This document shows, one piece after another, positions 1-10,307 of a DNA stretch of 64,000 bases. The DNA comes from Avena insularis. Lineage: Eukaryota; Streptophyta; Magnoliopsida; Poales; Poaceae. The position numbers and the translations under genes were made by a program. The notes under the pieces were generated by a model. The model was not told the DNA's origin and made no database searches. It saw nothing but the letters and a program-made list of their open reading frames with translations. Within the stretch, counting starts at the first letter, position 1. Each line of letters opens with the position of its first letter. The stretch lies in the NCBI GenBank assembly GCA_023614405.1, contig CM042691.1, positions 172,394,927 to 172,458,926 on the forward strand, in the 5' to 3' direction.

Positions 1-174
1 TAGATGAAGAGGTAGCGTGCCGACCGCGATCACATCAACCTTTGATCCATTTCCAACGCGCATCGTCACCTTGTTCTTCGCTAGCTTCCGTTTATTCTGC
101 AGTACCTGTTTCGAGTTACAAATATGAGCAACCGAACCAGTATCAAATACCTGTGCACTACTATTTAGTACTAG
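1..174 (-). pseudogene. Copia protease fragment (element A)
   Basis: Minus-strand translation gives an aspartic protease start with the motif FDTGSVAHICNSK near 118-150, where D-T-G is the catalytic triplet, followed by a stretch containing MRVGNGSKVDVIAVG, both typical of Copia protease. The frame differs by one base from that of gag to its right, so gag and protease are separated by a frameshift around 163-175. In intact Copia elements these parts form one polyprotein that releases capsid, protease, integrase and RT. The fragment runs off the window. Confidence 0.75.
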
Positions 175-1044
175 TGAGATACACATCAACAACATGTATA
201 TCGGATATACCTTTCTTCTTGATGTTCCCGTTCTTCAAATCCGCCAAGTACTTTGGGCAATTCCGCTTCCAGTGACCCTCTCCCTTGCAGTAAAAGCACT
301 CAGTATCAGGCTTAGGTCCAGCCTTGGTTTTCTTCGCCGGTGCGGCAACTTTCTTACCACCTTTCTTGAAGTTTCCCTTTTGCTTAGACTTGCCTTTCTT
401 GAATTTGGTGGTCTTATTGACCAACAACACTTGATGCTCTTTCTTGATCTCCACTTCTGCAGATTTAAACATGGAGAAGAGTTCTGGAAACGTATTGTTC
501 ATGTTTTGCATATTGTAGTTCATCACAAAGTTCTTGTAACTTGGTGGTAGTGATTGGAGGACACGGTAAATCCCCAAAGCAGTAGGAATCACTATACCCA
601 AACTTTGGAGTTTGTTTGCGTGCCCAAATATCTTAAGCACATGCTCACTGACGGAGCTGCCCTCTTCCATCTTGCAGTTAAAGAACTTTTCAGAAGCCTC
701 ATAACTCTCAACTGCCGCGTGAGCCTCAAATATCATTTTGAGTTGACGGACAATATCATGTGGGTCATGGTTCTCAAACCTTTTCTGAAGCTCTGATTCC
801 AAACCATACAAGATAACACACTGAACTGTGGAGTACTGATTCTTCTGAGTGAGGTAAACGTTCTTTACTTCATCGGTAGCATCATCTGCAGGCAGGTCAC
901 CCAGCGGTGCATCCAGCACATAGGTCAAATTACAGCATTGAGGACAATCCTCAAATTGCGGAACCAATCCGCGAAGTGGCTTCCATTGTCTTTCAACTTT
1001 TCTTTCTCTAGGAACACATTAAAATTGATGGTAGGGGCCACCAT
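161..1044 (-). pseudogene. Copia gag, frameshifted (element A)
   Basis: Gag forms the virus-like particle and packages the element RNA. The probable start is the ATG at 1042-1044, giving MVAPTINFNVFLEKEKLK, the usual opening of this grass Copia gag. The frame then breaks between about 930 and 960, after FRNLRIVLNAV, and resumes with YVLDAPLGDLP. The middle holds the capsid-like region ending in LQSLPPSYKNFVMNYNMQ, followed by a lysine-rich stretch and one CCHC zinc knuckle (CFYCKGEGHWKRNC, near 270-315). It ends at a stop at 161-163, just before the protease frame. Family assignment is secure; the product cannot be made intact from this copy. Confidence 0.85.
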
Positions 1045-1075
1045 TGATCTACAACATATTTGCAATAGTTTAGAC

Positions 1076-1628
1076 CAATGGTAAGGAAGTCGGTAATCAT
1101 TAACTGCTCGGCTGCCTTGGGAGTAGCGATTAATCGGAATTCGGATGATTAACTGATTTAACCGGTCCGCTATTAATCGGTGCAACATACAAAAATTAGG
1201 ACCTAAAACACATATGCCTCCTCTTGCACCTCAACCACCTACCCTATTAAAGGAAGCCTCGAGCTCCCGGATGAGATCCTCAAGGAGCTCGAGCTCGGCA
1301 ACTCCGAGGATTTGGTCAACAACGACAAGGAACTGGCTGGTGATGGAAGAAATCGAGCTCCTGGAGGCAGGGATCAAGCGGCAGCTTCGAAAAACCTACT
1401 TCATTAGGGCGGGCTAGAGGATGGATAGGCGATATGTGTTGATAATCTTTCAACTTTTTTGACCAAGTGTAGTAGTTAATCGGGAACATACCTAGTAATT
1501 GGAGTGTGAGAGCTATTAATTGGGCTAAAGGATTAACACAAAAGATTAGTGGTAATCTACACGGTCAGGTCCCTCGTAGCGATTAATCGGCCTATTAATC
1601 GCTGATTCGGCCTATTTTTTGAACGGTG
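1076..1628. mobile_element. Small hAT-like insertion in the leader of element A
   Basis: A 553-bp block interrupts the Copia leader and is flanked by an exact 8-bp duplication, gtttagac, at 1068-1075 and 1629-1636. Removing the block and one copy rejoins a continuous Copia leader. Eight-base duplications are typical of hAT transposons. The ends (CAATGGTAAG and, inverted, CACCGTTCAA) match only weakly. Inside, the 15-mer gtagcgattaatcgg occurs directly repeated at 1123-1137 and 1576-1590, and there is a GC-richer stretch at about 1214-1420 that may be captured DNA. No transposase is present, so the element is non-autonomous. Confidence 0.6.
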
Positions 1629-1636
1629 GTTTAGAC

Positions 1637-2710
1637 TAAGTTTATGACAAATTGAGTTCTAATTAATAGTTAAATTAATCTAGGTGAACTCCCACTCAAA
1701 ACAATATTCCTCACATTGTTTTAGTGATCACACGAACCAAATCCACCACATTAAAACCGATCATCACGAGAGTTGATGTAGCTTCAATGGCGAACAATCG
1801 ACATGTTCATCATATCTACTATATGACTCATGCTTTACCTTTCAGTAATCTGTGTTCCGAGACCATGTTTGTACATGCTAGGCTCGTCAAGATCAAACCT
1901 TAGCTTCCGCATGAGCAAATCTGGCTTTCTCATGTTGTATACACTTGCAGAATCTAACACACTCGATCATCACGTGGTGCTTCGAAACAACAAGCTTTAG
2001 CAACGGTGCCTGCTAAGGATGAACACTTTAAAACTTGAAATTTATGTGCATGAGGGATCATCTTATAATGCTACCGTTGTTAACTAAGCAATACAAGATG
2101 CATAAAGGATTAACATCACATGCAATTCATAATATGTGATATGGTATGGCCTTTCTTCTTGTGCTTCCGATCTCCATCTTCAAGCACGAACATGATCTCC
2201 ATCATCACCAGCATAGCGTCAAGGTCAATGGCGTCGTTTCATGGTTGTCGTCCACCAGCTCCAACTATTACAACTACTTTGAATAGACACGCGGGTCTTC
2301 ACAGAATTTAAAGACAACCATATGGCTCCTGCCGGTTGCCAACTTACAATAAGGAACATTGCATACATCAAATATAATCACAATCATGGCCATATCACAT
2401 CACAGCACACCCCTGCAAAACAAAGTTAGACGCCTCTAATTTTCTTTGCATATTTTACGTGGTTTGGGGCTTTCAATAAGTGTCGATCTAACTTACGAAC
2501 AAGAACCACAACGTTGATGTTTGAACTATCAAGTTGCATGTTGAGCGTTTTGCAAGTCTCATGAACGATGTCATGTAAGGTTAGACCGGGCCGCTTCATC
2601 CCATCATACCGCAATATGCAAAGTACACAAGAAGCAATTGATAATAAAAACACCACCGCCCACAATGACCATTGTGTTCTACTCGTGGAACAGATCTACA
2701 TATAGACACG
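1637..2710 (-). other. Untranslated leader of Copia element A
   Basis: This stretch lies between the primer-binding site and the hAT-like insertion. It carries no convincing long reading frame on the minus strand and none of the short frames resemble known proteins. It is the 5' leader of the element. Confidence 0.6.
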
Positions 2711-2722
2711 GCTCTGATACCA
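2711..2722 (-). promoter_or_regulatory. Primer-binding site, element A
   Basis: On the minus strand this reads TGGTATCAGAGC, complementary to the 3' end of plant initiator methionine tRNA, the usual primer for reverse transcription. It lies one base inside the LTR end at 2724. Confidence 0.9.
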
Positions 2723-2723
2723 C

Positions 2724-4658
2724 TGTAGGGGTTCATAGCATGGAAAACAAAAAAATTCTACCGCATGCAAACAAACAAGCCAAGATCTATCTACTAGATT
2801 GTAGTAACGAGTCGATAGAGGAACTCACCCTCGAAGATTCCAAAGCGGTTAACGAGAGCAGATTCTCGTGGGTGATGTAGTCGTACTCTTGCCGATCTCA
2901 AGATCGCGTAGACAATCCTTCTGGCGCTGCGTTCCGGCAGTGCTTCCACAGTCGGTCACACGTTCGGTACTCGATGAAGACCTTCCTCTCCCTTGTTCCA
3001 GCAGGCAGCGGAGGTTATAGCGCTCTCCTCGCGATTCTGGCAGCATGACGACGTGGTACCGGAAGTAGAGGGGAGATCTCGCAGGGCTTCGCCTTAAGCC
3101 GGAGCTAGTATGGTGGACTATGAGAGAGGCCTTTACGATCTAGGGTTTAGAAGGCACCAAGGGGAGAGTGTAGCCGGCGGCTAGGGTTTGGGATCACCCC
3201 AACTCGACGAGTTGGTGGTGCCCTAGGCGGCGGCAGCAGCAGGGGTGGTGGCGCCGGCGGCTTAGGGTTACAGTTTTGGGGTGTGAGAGGTGTAGGGAAG
3301 AGGGGCACCCCTGCCCCTTCTTTTATAGGTGGGAGGGCGCCGGTTGGGAGGAGGGAGTCCTCCCCCAACTCAGCCTCCTTGGCCGGCGGGTGGAGGGAGG
3401 AGGACTTCCTCCCCAAGTAGGTTTCCTACTCTCCCTCCACCAAGCAAACTTGTCGTTTGACTTTTCAAATCGGCGTTTGACTTTTTCAAACTAGGATTTG
3501 ATTTCTCCCTTTATTTTGCCCAGCCATGATACCTAGTACATGATGCAACCATTCCACATTGTCATGACACATTCATGTACCCTTCCCCTCTGGAGGACCT
3601 TCCGGAACCTTCTAGAACATTCCCGATGAAAACACCGGAATCATTCCCCAACTCCGAAACAAGACTTTCCTTATATGAATCTTATTCTCCAGACCATTCC
3701 GGATCTCCTCGTGATATCCCGGATCCCATCCGAGACTCCTAACAACATTCGGTCTCTTACTCATCATTCCATAACTACTCAACAACATCGAATCCTTAAG
3801 TGTGTCTCCCTACGGTTCGTGAATTATGCGGACATGATCGAGACACTTCTCCGATCAATAACCAATAGAGGAATCTGGAAATTCATATGGCTCCCACATA
3901 TTTCTACGATTACTTTGCGATCGAATGAACCACTTACATACGATACCAATTTCCCTTTGTCTCACGATAGTTTACTTATTCGAGGTTTTGATCGTCGGTA
4001 TCTCTGCATACCTAGTTCAACCTCGTTACCAATAAGTACTCTTTTCTCGTTCCCATGATATGTGATCCCATGGGAGCCAGTCACATCCTTCCAATCTAAT
4101 CGGATGACATTCCACCGAGAGGGCCCAGAGTATATCTATCTGTCATATGGATGGACAAATCCCACTCTTGATCCATGTGTCTCAACCCATACTTTCCGAA
4201 CACTCAATGCCACCTTTATAGCCACCCAGTCACGGTGTGGTGTTTAATGTCATCAAAGCATCCTTCCGGTGATGGTGATAATCATGATCTCATGGTCGAA
4301 GGAATTAGGTTACTATGTATCAGAAAGCTTATAACAATTGAACTATTAAAATGACTTGATCTTTATGCTACGCTTATCTATAGGAGTATGTCCATCATAT
4401 CATTCTCCTAATGATATGACCTTGTTATTAACAACATCTCAAATGTTCATGATCAAGAAACCATGATCATCTATTAATCAACAAGCTAGTATTATAAAGA
4501 GGCTTTACTAGGGACTCTAATTTAGTTTACAAATCACACAAGTATTAATGTTTTTGGTTAATACTGTTATAGCATGAATGTAAACATTCATCATAAACAC
4601 AAAGATATAATAATAGCTATATTTATTATTGCCTCTAGGGATATCTCCAAAAGTTTCA
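2724..4658 (-). repeat. 5' LTR of Copia element A
   Basis: About 1.93 kb. The end next to the primer-binding site reads ...CCCCTACA on the minus strand. The outer end contains GGAGATATCCCTAGAGGCAA, a hallmark of grass Copia LTRs. The outer boundary is placed at a TGAAAC (4653-4658) and could be a few bases off, because related LTRs open with TGTTGGAGATAT. A GC-rich block at 3130-3420 surrounds the TATA box. Short open frames in this region are not genes. Confidence 0.8.
3321..3327 (-). promoter_or_regulatory. TATA box of the element A LTR
   Basis: TATAAAA on the minus strand within CCTATAAAAGAAGGGG, in the GC-rich promoter part of the LTR. Transcription would start roughly 30 bases to the left. 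Confidence 0.6.
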
Positions 4659-5657
4659 CTAGTTTGGATTTTGGATCAATGTTTAGGCTGTGCTCGGCAA
4701 GTTCCTTAGGTACACCTTTCATGTCGGCAGGTTGCTAGGCAAAGATGTCCCTATTCTCACGGAGGAACTCGACGAGCGTGCTTTCCTATTTGGGATCCAG
4801 GTACATCGCAATGGCGGTGACCTTGGAGGCACCGCCTACCACAAGTTCCACCGTCTTGGTCTCGATGGCAGCCTTGAAGGCAGGGGCGGAGTCGGAGATC
4901 TGCTTCTTCCACGCGGGCATCTCTGAGTCATCGACCTTGCTCTGGATCTCTTTGAATTCTTCGCTGTAGAGGACTGCTTCTGCAACAGCTGGTTCATTGA
5001 TCTCGCAGTCCCTTGCCTTGGTAAAGCTTCCGGATACAGTGATGACACCGTTTGGTCCGGGTATCTTGAGTTTGTTGTAGACAAAGCATGGCTTGGCCAT
5101 GAACGTGTGGAATATGTCTCGGCCGAATATGACGTGGTACACGCTCTTGAAGGGGACCACCTCAAAGGTCATGCACTCTTGGTGGTTATTGTTAACATCG
5201 CCAAAGGCAACCTGAAGTGTAATGCATCCAAGGGCCCGAGCCTCCCGACCAGGAACTACGCGTGGAAGATGGTGTTGGTCCGCCTTAGGTTTGCCTCCGT
5301 CAAGTTCATCTTCTGCAGTGTATCTAGGTACATGATGTTGATGCTGCTTCCACTATCCACCATACATTTGGTGAACTCCACGCCGTCAATCAAGGGGTTG
5401 ATGACCATGGCGTACTGGTACTCCGTAGGTATAAGGTCTGGGTGGTCTGTCCTGTCCCAAGTGATTGGAACCTCCGACCAGCGCAGGTACTGGAGAACTG
5501 GGGGGAGAGTAGCCATCAGGATCCTCAGAGTGGTCTTCTGTTGTCGGACGGTGGGGGTGCCAAGGAAAGTGTGGTAGACTCGAGCCTTCTTCGCGAAGGG
5601 GTTCTTGCCCTTCTCGTCGCTCTTGGCGGCGTGCTTGGGGTCAACTTCCTTGTCCAT
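4659..5657 (-). pseudogene. Gypsy protease and start of RT (element B)
   Basis: The protease has the motif VDSGSSINIMYLDTL (D-S-G catalytic triplet) around 5300-5350, followed after a one-base deletion near 5256 by VPGREA and a conserved core with VIFGRDIFHTFMAKP and the stretch PGPNGVITVSGSF near 5040-5110. A TAG at 4786-4788 ends that frame. Just to the left the RT lead-in is still readable (LVEFLRENRDIFA, then a stop, then PADMKGVPKELAEHS) up to the insertion point of element A at about 4659. Protease would cleave the Gag-Pol polyprotein; this copy is dead. Confidence 0.85.
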
Positions 5658-7667
5658 GTCACTTGAATCCTTGGACTCCTCCTACTTCTTCTTCCCCTTG
5701 CCCTTGCCTCGCGGTCTGTTCTTCCAACTTCGCTTGTAGCCGGACTCTGGGTCTTCTTTGAGGTCGTTGACGAACTTGCAGTGTCGATTGGTATGGGTGG
5801 CTTTGCCGTTGACGTCGATGTGTACGAGGCACGGCATATCACGGTACTCCTCGTAGGTTTGGGGAACGCAGAGCGGCGCCGAGGTGGTTTCACTTCCTCG
5901 CTGCTGCCCACGACCAGCTCCCCTTCCTCGTCCATGTTGTCCGCCATCACCTCGTCCTGCAAAAGTCATAGCGACCATGTCGGTAGATTGCTTTTCTTCT
6001 AGAGAGGTTTTCCGCTTTGTACTGCTGTTCCTCCGAGCTTGAGTTGGAACAGCCTTTGCCGACAAGGAGCCACGAGCATCGTCGTCGACAGCTGCGAACT
6101 CACTGGCCAACTTGATCATCTGATTCAAGTCAAGCTAGTGATTGTCCTGCAAGCGCTTCAGCTTATGTCGGAGCAACTTTCCCCTTTTCACCCCATCGAT
6201 GAAGGCGGCCATGGCGGTCTGAGCGTGCACTCCTGCGCAGGAATTCTTCATGTCCAGCCAGCGGGAGAGGTAGGCGCGAGATGTCTCGTCTTTCTCTTGC
6301 ACGCACCGCGGTAGATCGCCCACAGTGCAGGGACGCTTGTATGTACCCTCAAAGTTCTTGGTGAACGCTTCTTGCATGTATAACCAGTTGTAGACAGATT
6401 TCTCCGGCAAGTCGTCGATCCATTGACGGGCCATGACCGCCAACATTAATGGGAGGTACTTGACGGCGATGTTGGGGTTGCCTCCGGTAATCTCCACCGC
6501 GTTGCCGTATTCCTACAACCATGTGGCTGGCTTGGCGGTGCCGTCATAGGGCTTGATGGTCTTGTCAATCCGGAAACCTTTGGTGTAAGTTGCAGACCGT
6601 ATTGCAGGTCCAAAGCAACGTGGTCGCAGGTATGGTCCTTCCCGGGCCTCGTGGATCTTATCGATCCACGAACATGCACCGTACGGCTCCGGGTTCTTCT
6701 TCTTGTCAATAGGGGATGGGCTGCGTGAACGACGCTGGCCCCCTCCGCCATGGTGACTGCTTGGTGGTGACGGAGGTGGAGTTGGCGGTGGGTTAGCCTT
6801 CTTGCTGTTACCCTCCTGCGACGCCTCATGCCTGTCACGCTTGCTTGTCGGACGCGGAGGGTCATGGTACCTGCTCATGTGTCCTTGGTTGCGCTCTCCA
6901 TCATGACGGGTCTACTCCGTGTTGTCGCGGATGACGATGCCGCAATGCTTTGGTGGGGGCATATGCGTACAATGGTGAGTCTTGTAATCTTCGCGATGTT
7001 GGGGGGACCAGGGAGGTGGCGATGGGCGATGAGCTCGAACCTTTTCTCCGTGGTCGAAGGATATGGGGATGGCATCCTTCCTATTGTGTGCAACCCTCCG
7101 TCTTCATTCTGATGAACCCATCTGGGACCCGACATCAAGAGGAGATATGTCCCTTGGCGACTTATACTGGCTAGACTGGAAAAGCGTTGGGTCGGACTCA
7201 AGCCTCTGAGAGGTGGCCTTTTCCTGCTGCTTCACCGCCTTGGACACTAGGTCATAGACGTGTTCCACTGCCTCGGGCGATCTATCCTGCTCCAGAAGGG
7301 TCTTGGCAAAGGCGAGGTTAAGGAGTGGGGTGGGCATCACCTGCTTGCCTTCACTGTCAATGTATGGCTTGGCTTGTGCCGGCTTCGAGGGAGCCCATCC
7401 TAGGTTGCGCCGTACACCAGGATCATTGATGACGCGAGCCGGAGCTTTCTTGGCCTTCTACTGCTGTAGCAAAGTCTTGTACTCGGCCTCCATTGCTCTA
7501 GCTTTCTCTATGGACTTCTGCGTGTTGACCAGATCTCGATCTAGCTTAGCGCCTTGCTCCGCGATGGCCTGCGCTTCCTCCAGCAGCTGCTGGCGCTTCT
7601 TGTCAAGCTGGGTCACGTTCCAAATATGAGAAACGGTCAGTGGCTCGACGAGGAGATTGTTGTACAT
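5658..7667 (-). pseudogene. Gypsy gag with multiple nonsense mutations (element B)
   Basis: One minus-strand frame runs from about 7667 to 5658, broken by stops at 7458-7460 (TAG), 7104-7106 (TGA), 6513-6515 (TAG), 6135-6137 (TAG) and 5682-5684 (TAG), plus one near 6900. In order it holds a coiled-coil stretch (KKRQQLLEEAQAIAEQ), a Pro/Ser/Arg-rich linker at 6700-6870, the capsid-type gag domain (ITGGNPNIAVKYLPLML to AFIDGVKRGKLLRHKLKR, about 6150-6500), and a basic Gly/Arg-rich tail with HTNRHCKFVNDLK in place of a clear CCHC knuckle. Gag assembles the particle and binds RNA. Confidence 0.8.
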
Positions 7668-7770
7668 TACTCTATCAGCTGGAGTAACTTGGGCTGCTAC
7701 AGACGTAGATGCCGGAGGCGTAAAGTTTGCGGTGTTGTTGTTTGCTCGGGCCGATGCCGAGTTCCTGCGG

Positions 7771-8769
7771 CTACTGCACTAGGTTAGGCAGAGGAGGCAT
7801 GACCTTTGCGTGATCATCGTCAGCAGCAATAAGTGGCCCCTTCCCCTTTTCCAGCGTTGTAGGCGGAGCTCGTCCGGGTTGATCTTCATCCATCACCGTC
7901 CCAATGGTGACGAACACCCCTCGAGACGTGACGGCATTGTTGGCTTGCTCGTCGCGCGTATACTCCTCCCCCATCTCCTGCATAGCCGAGTCTAGCTCTT
8001 CTGGACTAAAATCTATCTCCTGTGAATCTGCACTAAAGTCATCATAAAGCGCGTCAATGATAGAGTCGGAGGGTTCCAGTACTTCTTCGATGACGGGCGG
8101 TGGAGGTGCAACAGCAGCGATGATGACTGGAGGTGGCGGTGCAGCTGCGACGATGGCAGCCGGAGGCGATGGTGGCGGTGGCTGAATCGGAGGTTCTCCG
8201 TCGATGAGCGCAAGCGCTTTCTGGGCTGCTGCGTCAGCCTCCGCATAGTTGTTGACGGTGCCCACCATCTCTTCAAGGGTAAGGCGTCCTGTTGCCTGCT
8301 GCCTTCTTAAAGAATGTCGGAGAAGCGTGCCATGGTCCAGTCCTGCCACGAAGTGATACAAAGCGTTATCATCGGGGTAGTGGTGCAGATTGGCTCGTAT
8401 ACGGAGCCACCTGGCCATATAATTGCGGGGGTTTTCGCCTTCTCTCTGAATGCAGCGCGCCAGAACAAAGATGGTAACCACTCCGATGAACTTGGATCTC
8501 TGCTGTCTAGATGCGGGGGCGAAGCCGGCGGATTTGCAGTGATCTTCCACCTTTATATCCTGCACAGGGCCGGTTTGGGTGGGCCTTGAATTTTTCCGAT
8601 CTTTGCCGGCAAACTCCGAAGAGAGATCCGACATCGATCCTTCTGCGAACGTATCCTGCCCGTAGGCAGTCTGTGCGGTCCTTGATGCTCCTCCGACTCC
8701 CAGGAACGAGTGCCCGAGTCGGTTTCGCCGATGAAGAGGAGGATGTCTCCGATAGGAACGATCGAACAC
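7771..8769 (-). pseudogene. Extra gag-like ORF upstream of gag (element B)
   Basis: An uninterrupted minus-strand frame of 332 codons; a plausible start is the Met at 8632-8634. Residues about 120-190 read FVLARCIQREGENPRNYMA, then a stretch ending in LLRHSLRRQ, which resembles the C-terminal half of a Gypsy capsid domain. A long proline/alanine-rich linker (runs of PPPP) and an acidic tail follow. The N-terminal half of a normal capsid domain is missing. The frame before it (8553-8930) shows another conserved-looking stretch, TVGQEALQALQRARTKISA, in a different phase, so a frameshift may separate the true N-terminus. It is either a duplicated gag domain or the extra ORF known in some Gypsy branches. 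Confidence 0.55.
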
Positions 8770-8922
8770 CGTGTAGGGTTCGTCTTCACCGGGATCCAGA
8801 ACTCATCGGGAGGGACGATCGGAACGTTGTCGGAGAAGAGAACGCGACCGATGGCTACGGTTTCGCCGATTCCCGCGGAGATCTTGGTCCTCGCTCGCTG
8901 AAGAGCCTGAAGCGCCTCTTGC

Positions 8923-8938
8923 CCCACGGTGGGCGCCA
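8923..8938 (-). promoter_or_regulatory. Primer-binding site, element B
   Basis: The minus strand reads TGGCGCCCACCGTGGG, the primer site seen in many grass Gypsy elements, two bases from the LTR end at 8941. It differs from the initiator-Met type used by A, E, F and G. Confidence 0.8.
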
Positions 8939-8940
8939 AC

Positions 8941-9486
8941 TGTCGTGGTATTGCCGACGAGTATGCCATGGAGGGGTCCTCACAGTGCGTGTTTAGAGAC
9001 GTGGGAAGGCGGACGGTTGACGGGTACGAGGTAACAGAACTTACCCAGGTTCAGATTCCACGATAGTGGCGGAATCCTACTCCTTCTATAAATCACTATA
9101 AGGGCAATACGCCGAGTTACAAGGATTGGTTCGCTATGCAAGATTGTAAGTTATTGTCTATGAACGTCTGAGATTGTGCCCTAAAGCCTCCCATAGGCCC
9201 GACTTATATAGTCGCCAAGTCCTAGGGTTACAGGGAAAAGTCGTAGCCGGACAGGTTACAGATTCCTACACCGTCTATTAGTAGTCTTGTGTATCTTGCA
9301 CTCCAAGGCTCCAGGTACGTCGGTGACTCCAACCGTAGCCTTCCTTTATCCGGCATGGGCCTCCCTTCTGGATCCATCAAACTAGGCCGCCCAGCAGGCC
9401 ATAGGCCACGCTACCAACTGTGGGCCACCCTGGTTATCCGGATAGGTGACATTCTATGAGGATACCCATATAGCATATCCCCAACA
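8941..9486 (-). repeat. 5' LTR of Gypsy element B
   Basis: 546 bp, beginning TGTTGGGGATATGC and ending CCACGACA on the minus strand, with the primer-binding site directly inside. It carries a TATA box at 9204-9210. Confidence 0.85.
9204..9210 (-). promoter_or_regulatory. TATA box of the element B LTR
   Basis: TATATAA on the minus strand in GACTATATAAGTCGGG, about the middle of the 546-bp LTR. Confidence 0.6.
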
Positions 9487-9735
9487 TCTATATTAATAAA
9501 AAGTGGCGTTGCCAGCGTTTTTTCTCATTCATGTTTTCATGTGATCCAAAGAGTCCCTCATTTTTTCATATAACTGAATGATTGGTCCCTCTTTTAAAAC
9601 CTACAACAACTAGGAAAGTAAGATATGGAAGAAATCCAAATATCCAGAATAGAAGAATAAGAAACATCAATTACTAATCATGATTTTCCTATTCACACTG
9701 TTAGCATGAACAATGAAGAATGCTGGTGTTAGAAT

Positions 9736-9924
9736 ATGTATGCTAGTAACACACTTTTTATCTCCAATTTGGATGTTGCGGGAAACAAGGAGCTGCCGTT
9801 TGCAATCCCAGCATATATTCTGAATGATCGGCCAGGCATGTGGTTCCTCAATCGATCGGCTCACGGTGAACGCTTGATGATCATAATTACCATGTATGGC
9901 AAGGGGGTTGCCCATGGAAAATAG
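9736..9924 (+). pseudogene. Unrecognised short coding-like fragment
   Basis: A 62-codon frame from the ATG at 9736 with a balanced, protein-like composition (middle part KELPFAIPAYILNDRPG). It lies 125 bases before the DUF295-like fragment in the same orientation and may be an earlier piece of the same captured gene. I do not recognise the family. No promoter or splice signals are clear. Confidence 0.25.
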
Positions 9925-10049
9925 CCTGAAGTAATTCCCCATGCTCAAAATATGGGACTAACCTACACCTATATCCAGCCGCACTTGTCTACGTTTTTGA
10001 ACACGGTCCTATCTATATTGGACCTCTAGGGTTCATCGTTTGGAGTTAG

Positions 10050-10307
10050 GTTAATAGTCTGGGCGACAACTCTCTGTTTCTTGGTCTCAATTATCCAGTC
10101 ATTGAAAAGATGATGAAGAAATGCGGATGCCAGGCTCCTGATGGCACATTGTTCCCATTTATGAGGAAAAATTGTGTGTACACAACATACATGAGGTTTC
10201 GCGGAATACAATTCCCTCGGATTAAACGCTGCAACCTGCAACCAACTGAAGGTAAGCCTATGGCAGTTATCAGCCTTCCCAAAGATGGTTCGAATAGTGT
10301 GCAATAG
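10050..10307 (+). pseudogene. DUF295-like (F-box/KIB type) C-terminal gene fragment
   Basis: The frame opens right after a stop at 10047-10049 and ends at a TAG at 10305-10307. It contains NSLGDNSLFLGLNYPVIE and, later, PFMRKNCVYTTYMRF. The pattern L-G-D-x-x-L-F-L-G followed some 25 residues on by K-N-C-V-Y is characteristic of the C-terminal part of grass DUF295 proteins, a large plant family often carrying an N-terminal F-box. Neither an F-box nor the N-terminal half is visible, so this is a fragment, probably transposon-captured. The call rests on remembered motif patterns, not on a search. Confidence 0.4.

Larger units (their letters stand above)
1..4658 (-). mobile_element. Element A: Ty1/copia retrotransposon, 5' part, running off the left edge
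   Basis: The element reads on the minus strand. From right to left there is an LTR, an initiator-tRNA-type primer-binding site, a leader of about 1.1 kb once the nested insertion is removed, gag, and the start of protease. Polymerase and the 3' LTR lie outside the window. Its right edge abuts the RT start of Gypsy element B, so A most likely inserted into B's pol and the rest of B lies beyond A's far LTR. The adjacent 5 bases (ctagt, 4659-4663) are the predicted target duplication, but its partner is out of view. Confidence 0.85.
4659..9486 (-). mobile_element. Element B: Gypsy retrotransposon, 5' part, cut by element A
   Basis: On the minus strand, from right to left: a 546-bp LTR, a primer-binding site, an upstream gag-like ORF, gag, protease and the first residues of the RT region, where element A interrupts it. 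The remaining pol and the 3' LTR are expected beyond the left edge. The coding part is old: gag to protease lies mainly in one frame but is broken by several stop codons and a frameshift. It lacks the chromovirus features seen in E. An extra ORF before gag recalls the Tat/Retand branch, but that lineage call is only an inference. Confidence 0.85.

Noticed and set aside
2711..2722. Possible tRNA gene because of initiator-tRNA-like bases (also at 27149, 32609, 45551 and 58109)
   Set aside because: Only the 12-base primer-binding complement is present, each next to an LTR end. No cloverleaf can be formed around it.
3675..4247. Open frames of 127 and 61 codons on the plus strand
   Set aside because: They lie antisense within the LTR of Copia element A, are proline/serine-rich and resemble no protein.
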